A stretch of 64,000 nt of DNA from Sphingobium sp. Ant17 (GTDB taxonomy: Bacteria; Pseudomonadota; Alphaproteobacteria; Sphingomonadales; Sphingomonadaceae): NCBI RefSeq assembly GCF_000588875.1, contig NZ_JEMV01000017.1:20129-84128 (forward strand), given 5' to 3'. The notes beneath the pieces are model-generated. The model saw only the letters and a list, made by a program, of their open reading frames with translations. It had not been told where the DNA came from and did not search any database. The stretch's first letter is position 1. Every line of letters starts with the position of its first letter. Both the position numbers and the translations under genes were made by a program. Below, piece by piece: positions 56,827 to 64,000 of this stretch.

Positions 56827-57629
56827 CGCGGGACCGTTTGCCGCCGCTGTGCATGGCGTCGGGCATCATGCCCGAAGCAACGCCGCTGCAATTGGTGGAG
56901 GCAGCGGCACGGGCCGGGTTCGATTATGGCGGCATGTGGTTCGAGGCGGCGGACTGGACGGATGCGACGACGCGGCAGGTGAAGGCGGCGCTGCGCGACA
57001 CCGGCCTGCCGCTGATCGACATCGAAGTGGTGTGGATCAAGCCGGGGCCGCCCGACCCCGATCATCTGCGGTTGGTCGATGTGGGGATGGAACTGGGCGC
57101 GCGGAACGTGTTGTGCGTCAGCAGCGATCCCGACGATGGGGCGACGCGTGACAAGCTGGCGATGCTGGCCGAACGGGCGGGGGATGCGATCCGCATCAAT
57201 CTGGAATTCGGACTTTTTACCGAGGTCAAGACGATCGCGCAGGCGAGCGCGATATTGCGCGCGATCGATCACCCGGCGATGGGGCTGTTGATCGACGCGC
57301 TGCATTGGCGGCGGTCGGGCGGGACGGTGGCGGAAGTCGCGGCGGTGCCGCCCGGATGGTTGAGCTATGTGCAATTATGCGATGCGCCCGACCCCGGCGC
57401 GGACCCGGCCGATGCGGACGCGATCCTGACCGAGGCGATCGACGGACGGGTGGCGCTGGGCGCGGGGGGATTGCCGATCGGCGGGCTGCTGGATGCGATG
57501 CCGCAGGGGTTGTCGGTGGCGGTCGAGGAACGGTCCATCGCGCTGCGGGAGGGTTGGCCGGATCTCAACGAACGAGCGGCGCGGATGCTGGCGACGACGC
57601 GGGCTTGGATGGCGGGGCGGGGCCTATGA
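56823..57629 (+). CDS. TIM-barrel sugar phosphate isomerase/epimerase-like protein
   Basis: 268 residues from GTG 56823, overlapping the SDR stop (GTGA). An AP-endonuclease-2/xylose-isomerase-like barrel: MASGIMPEATPLQLVEAAARAGFD, IDIEVVWIKPG (Glu), RINLEFGLFTEV (Glu), GLLIDALHWRRSGG (Asp/His) and VAVEERS (Glu) supply the metal site. Members include isomerases, epimerases and dehydratases, and the activity cannot be told apart by sequence. It converges with the 2OG dioxygenase and overlaps it by 6 bases. Confidence 0.85.
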   Translation: MTRDRLPPLCMASGIMPEATPLQLVEAAARAGFDYGGMWFEAADWTDATTRQVKAALRDTGLPLIDIEVVWIKPGPPDPDHLRLVDVGMELGARNVLCVSSDPDDGATRDKLAMLAERAGDAIRINLEFGLFTEVKTIAQASAILRAIDHPAMGLLIDALHWRRSGGTVAEVAAVPPGWLSYVQLCDAPDPGADPADADAILTEAIDGRVALGAGGLPIGGLLDAMPQGLSVAVEERSIALREGWPDLNERAARMLATTRAWMAGRGL

Positions 57630-58379
57630 GGGCGGCGCGCTTTCCTCTGCGCTAAGGGCGGCGAAGGTCACCACCAGCGCGTCGCGCCATGCGGGGCGGG
57701 CGGGGTCGTGCGGGTGGATTTCGGTCACGCCATGCAGGATGCGGCGATCGTCGATCAGCATCGCGTCGCCCGGCTGCGCCAGCATGAATTCGCCGAGCGG
57801 CGTGCCGTCGGGCGCGCCGATGCGGGTGACGCCTTCGCGCACATTGTTGCGTTCGACCAGCATGACGAAGACATGATCGACGCCGTCGCGGTGCAGCCCT
57901 TCGGGGGTCGGGCGGCCGACTTCGTCGGGCTTTGCCTCGATGCGGAACTGGTGCATTTCGACATGCCAGCGACCGGTTGCGGCGGGATCGAACTGCGCCG
58001 CGCACAGGGCGAAGATCGCCTGGCAGACCGGATTGTCGATGACCGCCTGTTCGACCGGATCGAACCAGCGCTGCACGTCGCCGTTCAGCCGATTATAGTC
58101 GCGGCTTTGATAATGGGGCTGGTGCGGCATGCGCGCGAAACGGCCATGGTCGCACAGGAAGACGGCGTGGCGGCGGCGGCGATAGCGGCCGCCATCGGCC
58201 ATGTAGAGATCGGGGCCGAGGTCGTTCCAACTGGCGGCGAAGGCGCGCCAATCCGCAGGGGCGGCGTCGAGCAGGGCGACCGTCTCGGCACCCTCCAGCC
58301 GGGCAAAGCCGCTATGGGTCATGGCATCGCGCAGGGCGCTATCCGGCAAGGGCGGGGGTTCGATCATGCAAGTGGCCAT
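57624..58379 (-). CDS. 2OG-Fe(II) dioxygenase (PF10014-like)
   Basis: 251 residues from ATG 58379 (AAGGGA upstream; the TTG at 58394 is less likely). The pattern RRRRHAVFLCDHGRF, PHYQSRDYNRLNGDVQRWFDPV, HVEMHQFRI, then GLHRDGVDHVFVMLVERNN (iron H-x-D) and DDRRILHGVTEI (second His) fits the family containing isoleucine and other amino acid hydroxylases. Two-oxoglutarate and iron dependence are expected. The substrate may be a free amino acid. It follows DUF2490 by 55 bases on the same strand. Confidence 0.82.
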   Translation of the reverse strand: MATCMIEPPPLPDSALRDAMTHSGFARLEGAETVALLDAAPADWRAFAASWNDLGPDLYMADGGRYRRRRHAVFLCDHGRFARMPHQPHYQSRDYNRLNGDVQRWFDPVEQAVIDNPVCQAIFALCAAQFDPAATGRWHVEMHQFRIEAKPDEVGRPTPEGLHRDGVDHVFVMLVERNNVREGVTRIGAPDGTPLGEFMLAQPGDAMLIDDRRILHGVTEIHPHDPARPAWRDALVVTFAALSAEESAPPS

Positions 58380-58434
58380 ACTGTTCCCTTTCAACGAGGG
58401 ACAGGGCCATTTCCCGCCAGCCGGATTGCGCGTG

Positions 58435-59117
58435 TCAGGGACGGAAGAAGAGCGTCAGCGAGGCGACATGATTGACCGCGGTGCGTCCGCCGCGCTGATC
58501 GATCACCTGCGCCAGATAGCCGACCTCCGCCGTGGATGCGCCCGGCAATCCCAATTCCACCCCGATGAAGCCGCGCGCCTGGTCAAAGCCGCTCTGCACG
58601 CGCCAGTCGGTGTCGTTGAGCGCCACGAAACCTTCGGCATAGACCAGCGCGTTGACTTTATCGCTGCCTGGCCGCAGCGGCTTTTCGTAGCGGAGCATCT
58701 CGCGTACCCGCCAGCCGATGTCATCGCCGTCCGACCGCCAGCGCTGTTCCAGCCGGGTGCGGGAGGAGAGTTCGCCACCCCAGGGTTTGCCGAGCGTCCA
58801 GCTAAGCTGCTGGAAGCTGCGATCCTCTTTAAGATCCGTGCCACCTTCGACCGGCGAGATGATATGGGCATAGCCTGATAGACGGTGACGCTGGGGGATA
58901 ATTTCCAGCCCAGCGCGCCGCGAAAGATCGCCTGATTGACCCGCGACGCGCCATCGCCGATGCGCGGCTGGATTTCGGCGAGATAGACGAGATCGCCCTT
59001 CACCGAACCCATGGCGGTCAGGTTGAGCCAGACCTGTTCGTCCTGGTTGGTCTGCGCCTGGGCCGGTGTTGCGGCAGCGATGAATAGCGCGGACAGGATG
59101 AGGGGTAGGCGGCGCAT
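58435..59117 (-). CDS. DUF2490 outer-membrane protein, frameshifted near 58875
   Basis: Corrected length is 227 residues from ATG 59117, after AAGGAG. The signal peptide ends PAQAQ. The rest is DUF2490: EQVWLNLTAMGSVKGDLVYLAEIQPRIGDG, then after the break QGYAHIISPVEGG, LEQRWRSDGDDIGWRVREMLRYEKPL and a terminal strand ending LTLFFRP. One missing G in CAGGGCTAT explains the break. It is a predicted beta-barrel of unknown function. It follows pgm by 47 bases. Confidence 0.82.
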
Positions 59118-59164
59118 GGGGCGCTCCTTCACTAAGATTGGCGCTGGGTCAGCGTCGATGGGTG

Positions 59165-60794
<1,630 letters not shown>

Positions 60795-60861
60795 CTATCC
60801 CCCTTTTGTGTCGGCTATTATGCTATGGCCCGGCTGGACGGGCCTTTTCAATCCAGCATGT

Positions 60862-61533
60862 TCAACGCTTATGTGCAAACCAGATGACATGGCGTGGGCC
60901 TTTGCCATTGTCGCGCGCGCGCACCACCACTTCATCGACCGCAAATCCGGCGCTGGTCAGGCGGCGGGTGAAGGCATCGTCCGACCCGGCCGACCAGACC
61001 GCGAGGATGCCGCCTGGGGTCAGCGCCGAACGTGCCGCCGCCAGCCCCGTCGCGCTGTAGAGCCGATCATTGGCGGCGGCGGTCAGGCCGTCCGGGCCAT
61101 TGTCGACATCGAGCAGGATGGCGTCATAGCAGGCCCGGCCCGCCGCGATGACGGGTACGACATCGCCCATCAGCAGATCGACGCGCGGGTCATCGAGGCA
61201 GCCATCGGCGAGTTCCGCCATTGGTCCTCGTGCCCAGTCGATGATTTCGGGCACCAGTTCGGCGAGCGTGATCCGCGCATCCTGATCCAGTACGCCCAGC
61301 GCCGCGCGCAGGGTGAAGCCCATGCCATAGCCGCCGATCAGCAGATGGGGCGCCTTGCGCCCCGCCAGCCGCTCGATCGTCATCAGCGCCAGCGCCTTTT
61401 CGGAGCCGCTCATCCGGCTGCTCATCAATTCATTGCGGTCGAGCACGATCATGAAATCGCCGCCGCGCCGGTACAGCATCAGTTCCTGCCCCCCGGGCAC
61501 GGCGGCGGACCCCAGAAATTCGCGCGGCGTCAT
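60862..61533 (-). CDS. spermidine synthase-like methyltransferase-fold protein
   Basis: 223 residues from ATG 61533 (AAAGGA upstream). LLIGGYGMGFTLRAAL is the class I nucleotide-binding glycine motif, ITLAELVPEIIDWARGPMAEL the acidic second strand, and DAILLDVDNGPDGLT the fourth strand; later ALTPGGILAVWS. The polyamine synthase catalytic residues are not obvious, so it may be a SAM-binding protein of other function. It precedes pgm by 71 bases. Confidence 0.78.
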   Translation of the reverse strand: MTPREFLGSAAVPGGQELMLYRRGGDFMIVLDRNELMSSRMSGSEKALALMTIERLAGRKAPHLLIGGYGMGFTLRAALGVLDQDARITLAELVPEIIDWARGPMAELADGCLDDPRVDLLMGDVVPVIAAGRACYDAILLDVDNGPDGLTAAANDRLYSATGLAAARSALTPGGILAVWSAGSDDAFTRRLTSAGFAVDEVVVRARDNGKGPRHVIWFAHKR

Positions 61534-61695
61534 GATCGATCCTTTGGTGATGGCATTGTGGCGCGCATGGCAGTTTGGCGTGCGTCGCGCAAATGCTACG
61601 GCGCGTCGCGCGGCGCATCCCCGGCATGGCATGTGGGCGGCGGCGATGCTATCGGCCCTGTCCTATCCGACACCGACAAGGCAGTTCTTCTTTTC

Positions 61696-62148
61696 ATGCG
61701 CTATTTTCTCGACACCGAATTTAACGGCTTTGGCGGCGTGCTGATCAGCGTGGCGCTGGTGCCCGAACATGCGGATGATGAGGAATTCTACGTCTCGCTG
61801 CCGCTGCCCGACGATGTCGAACCCTGGGTGGCGCAGCATGTCGTCCCCTATCTGCGCCATGTGCCGCCGGGCATCGACCTGGAATTGAACCGGGTGGAGG
61901 CGGCGGACCATGTCGCGGCCTATCTGGAGGGGGATAGCGATCCCGTCATCATCGCCGATTGGCCGGAGGATCTGGCGCATTTCTGCGCGTTGCTGGTGAC
62001 CGGGCCGGGACAGATGGCGGGGGTGGATTTCGGGTTGCGGCTCGAACTGATCAACGCGGCTGGGTTCAGCGCGGCGGCCAATAGCCGGGTGCCGCACAAC
62101 GCCCTGCATGATGCGCGGGCGTTGCGCGATTTCTACATGGCCGACTGA
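61696..62148 (+). CDS. DEDD-type 3'-5' exoribonuclease-like protein
   Basis: 150 residues from ATG 61696. MRYFLDTEFNGFGGVLISVAL holds the first Asp-Glu pair; FCALLVTGPGQMAGVDFG and the C-terminal RVPHNALHDARALRDF hold the later acidic and His residues of a DEDDh-like site. Similar short proteins are annotated as 3'-5' exoribonucleases in sphingomonads and elsewhere. No clear Shine-Dalgarno is seen. It overlaps the convergent gene by 16 bases. Confidence 0.72.
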   Translation: MRYFLDTEFNGFGGVLISVALVPEHADDEEFYVSLPLPDDVEPWVAQHVVPYLRHVPPGIDLELNRVEAADHVAAYLEGDSDPVIIADWPEDLAHFCALLVTGPGQMAGVDFGLRLELINAAGFSAAANSRVPHNALHDARALRDFYMAD

Positions 62149-63887
62149 CGGCCGCGACGCGCCCGTTCCAATAGCCAGAGTAGCGCGCTGGCGATCAGCC
62201 AGGCGAGGGCGAAGGGCCAGGATGGGCCGGGCGCGCTGTCATTGCGGCTGTCGCTGGCGGTTGGTGGGCGGAGCGCGAGCATGGCGGCGCGGTCGTGCGC
62301 GGCGCGCATCGCGGGTAGGGCTTGGGTGGGATAGATATAGAAGGACTGGCCGGTGCCTGTCCGATGCCAGCCTGCGCTATCGGGCCAGAACGCCGCGCAT
62401 CCCTGCACCGGCAACAGGGTGGAGCGCCGTCCATCGGGGCGCTCGACCGGTGTCGGGGCGGACAGGCCGCACAGGGTCAGGCGCTCGTTCGCCCAGCCGA
62501 TCAGGCCAGATTGTTGTATGCCGGAGGCCGGGCGGATGACGGTGCGCAGCAGGGCGTTCCACCAATCATTATGCAGCGCGCGATGGCCGGTCAGGGTCAG
62601 CGCATAGCTGTCCACGCCCGCGAACAGGGCGATGCGCCCGGTGCCGATCGCGCGCCACTGGGCCAGGGGTGCGGCGCTGGCGTCCTGCAACAGCGTGGGT
62701 GCCTGCGCGGCGGGGGTGAGGGGCAGGCGGCTGATATCGGGCAGGAGATCGTCGGGCGTGGCTATATCGACCGGCGCGTCCGTGCTGCCGATGCCGAGAC
62801 GGGTGCTGCTTAGCGCGGGCGCGGCGACTTTGGGCAGGGCGATGGGGGTGAGATCGCCGCCGCCGATGCCAAAGCCCAAGGCGCGCCATTGCGCGCGTGT
62901 CGTGCCGTCGATCGACCCGCTGGGGCGTAGGACCAGGCCCAGTCCTTCGCGCGCTGCGCCGAGCAAGACGCCGCGCTGCGCCGCCCAACTGCGATCATCG
63001 ACGATGGCGAGGTCGAAGCGCCGCAGCGTCGCGCCGTTGATGGCGATGGCAGGATCGCCGAGTGCGATGCCGCCGCCCGCGCTCATTTGCGTGGTGACGG
63101 CAAAGCCCGCGTCGGTCGCCCAGCGGCGCAGATATTTGACCTCCGGCCCCGGTGCGCCGGCCAGGATCAGCAGGCGGGGAGCAGCGTCGTCCTTCACCAG
63201 CAGCGGGACGGCGGCTTCTTCTACCACGCGCTGGCCTGCACGGACGCGCAGGGTGAAGGCGGTGGTTCCAGCGGCGCGGGCCGTGCCGGTCAGGGTGAAA
63301 TGGCCGTTCGCATCGGGCGTGGCGCTATCGGTCACGCGCCCGGCGGGGTCGAGGAGGTCGATGGGTGCGCGGGGGAGGGCGGTTAGCTGGCCACCCACGC
63401 GGAACGCTTCGCCCGGCGCGACGCTGCGCGGGGGAGCGATGTGGCTGATGCCGGGACGTGGCGGCGGCGGGGTGAAGCGAATGGCGACGCGGCGGGCGGT
63501 CTCCAGATCGCGGGCGGCCAAGCCTTCGCCCAGCACGGTGATGGTGCCGACAGCGGGATGACGGCGCAGCACGGTGGCGAGGTCGGGGGCGCTTTCGTCG
63601 CCGCTGATGTCGCCGGCTTCGGGGAGGATGACGAGCGGCGCGCCCGGCGTCGCCGCAGCAAGGCGCGGCGTTCCGGCGGTCGCGATGCGCAGCGTGTCGC
63701 CCGTCGTCGGGGTGGGCGGCGGGTAGAGCGTCAGGAACAGGAGGACCGCGCAGAGCGGCTGCAGCAGCAGCAGCGCCGCCAGTCGCCAGGGTGCGGACGG
63801 ACTCGATCGTTGCCACAGGATCAGGCGCAGCGAGGCCATCACTACAGCAAGGATCAGTAAGGCGGCGACGATCCGTTCGATGGTCAT
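62133..63887 (-). CDS. membrane protein with glutamine amidotransferase-like domain
   Basis: 584 residues from ATG 63887. Two N-terminal membrane helices (about 5-22 and 32-52) precede a large periplasmic part, with a helix near the end (PFALAWLIASALLWLLERARRG), which places both ends at the membrane. The periplasmic region contains beta-sandwich-like parts (GEAFRVGGQLTALPRAPIDLLD) and a class I amidotransferase-like fold (RLLILAGAPGPEVKYLRRWATDAGF) without an evident catalytic Cys. It resembles proteins encoded in MoxR/DUF58/BatA-type operons. The upstream gene overlaps it by 4 bases. Confidence 0.7.
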   Translation of the reverse strand: MTIERIVAALLILAVVMASLRLILWQRSSPSAPWRLAALLLLQPLCAVLLFLTLYPPPTPTTGDTLRIATAGTPRLAAATPGAPLVILPEAGDISGDESAPDLATVLRRHPAVGTITVLGEGLAARDLETARRVAIRFTPPPPRPGISHIAPPRSVAPGEAFRVGGQLTALPRAPIDLLDPAGRVTDSATPDANGHFTLTGTARAAGTTAFTLRVRAGQRVVEEAAVPLLVKDDAAPRLLILAGAPGPEVKYLRRWATDAGFAVTTQMSAGGGIALGDPAIAINGATLRRFDLAIVDDRSWAAQRGVLLGAAREGLGLVLRPSGSIDGTTRAQWRALGFGIGGGDLTPIALPKVAAPALSSTRLGIGSTDAPVDIATPDDLLPDISRLPLTPAAQAPTLLQDASAAPLAQWRAIGTGRIALFAGVDSYALTLTGHRALHNDWWNALLRTVIRPASGIQQSGLIGWANERLTLCGLSAPTPVERPDGRRSTLLPVQGCAAFWPDSAGWHRTGTGQSFYIYPTQALPAMRAAHDRAAMLALRPPTASDSRNDSAPGPSWPFALAWLIASALLWLLERARRGRQSAM

Positions 63888-64000
63888 GGGGCAGCCCCTT
63901 CGATCGCACGGAGATAGCGCGTGCCGTTGGCATCGGGTGCGGCGCGGCGGGCGGGACGGGCGGGCGGGCGTTCCATCGCCGTCCATAACAGCCCGCGCAG
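63884..64000 (-). CDS. C-terminal fragment of a gene running off the right edge
   Basis: An open frame from 64000 to TGA 63886-63884 encodes about 38 residues (LLWTAMERPPARPARRAAP, then a short RYLRAIEGAAP end). Its stop overlaps the start of the following membrane-protein gene in the ATGA manner, which is what supports it as real and co-translated. By analogy with similar operons it may be a BatA/DUF4159-type membrane protein, but nothing visible proves this. Confidence 0.5.
   Translation of the reverse strand: MRGLLWTAMERPPARPARRAAPDANGTRYLRAIEGAAP

Noticed and set aside
61567..61695. N-terminal extension of the exonuclease-like gene
   Set aside because: The frame is open far upstream but overlaps the divergent gene's control region, and the conserved MRYFLDTEFN start is at 61696.

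Overview
The window is GC-rich alphaproteobacterial chromosome, most likely Sphingomonadaceae (Sphingobium, Sphingomonas or Novosphingobium type). This rests on a type 2 ArgC, a DksA that has lost most of its zinc cysteines, a DUF1465 gene, a Ser/Gly-rich PEP-CTERM-like protein, Novosphingobium-type ManD, Caulobacter-type Weimberg xylose genes, and scattered intergenic palindromes of the kind common in sphingomonads. No tRNA, rRNA, CRISPR array or insertion sequence was recognised.

Layout. Positions 1-6.0 kb hold a DUF815 ATPase tail, a sorbosone-dehydrogenase-like protein, a marR-NlpC/P60-argC operon and an M17 aminopeptidase. Positions 6.2-13.0 kb hold a small lipoprotein pair and a minus-strand run serS-surE-nlpD-K+ channel-rimO. 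Positions 13.1-17.2 kb hold a host-attachment-type protein, the PEP-CTERM-like protein, dksA, a PilZ protein, two DUF465 genes and DUF1465. Positions 17.4-25.0 kb hold tamA-tamB-sdaA. Positions 25.2-28.5 kb hold a beta-barrel protein, a thioesterase, an orphan CdiI-like immunity gene flanked by repeats, and lapA-pyrF.

Positions 28.5-46.1 kb form a glucuronoxylan/xylose/glucuronate locus. The minus-strand operon xylX-xylB-xylC-sugar porter-aldose epimerase supplies part of the Weimberg route. A LacI regulator, a GH67 alpha-glucuronidase, a GH3 glycosidase, ManD, an ExuT-like transporter and an SGNH esterase deal with xylan side chains and hexuronates. Near-identical 14-bp LacI-type operators lie in front of xylX and between GH67 and GH3, so one regulator probably controls both arms. 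purB and two small secreted or membrane proteins sit inside the locus.

Positions 46.1-50.3 kb hold a divergent Lrp-type regulator and putA. Positions 50.3-57.6 kb are an accessory oxidation cluster: two Rieske oxygenase alpha subunits, two SnoaL/NTF2-like proteins, a zinc-independent MDR oxidoreductase, a TetR regulator with a palindromic operator, an SDR and a TIM-barrel isomerase-like protein. The substrate is unknown. Positions 57.6-64 kb hold a 2OG-Fe(II) dioxygenase, DUF2490, pgm, a spermidine-synthase-like protein, a DEDD exonuclease-like protein and a membrane protein of an operon that runs off the right edge.

Twelve well-conserved genes are broken by 15 frameshifts in total. In every case the normal family sequence is restored by adding one base, often in a short homopolymer. 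This looks like uncorrected single-base deletions in the assembly, so these genes are annotated as intact with the break noted. Long antisense ORFs are treated as high-GC artefacts.
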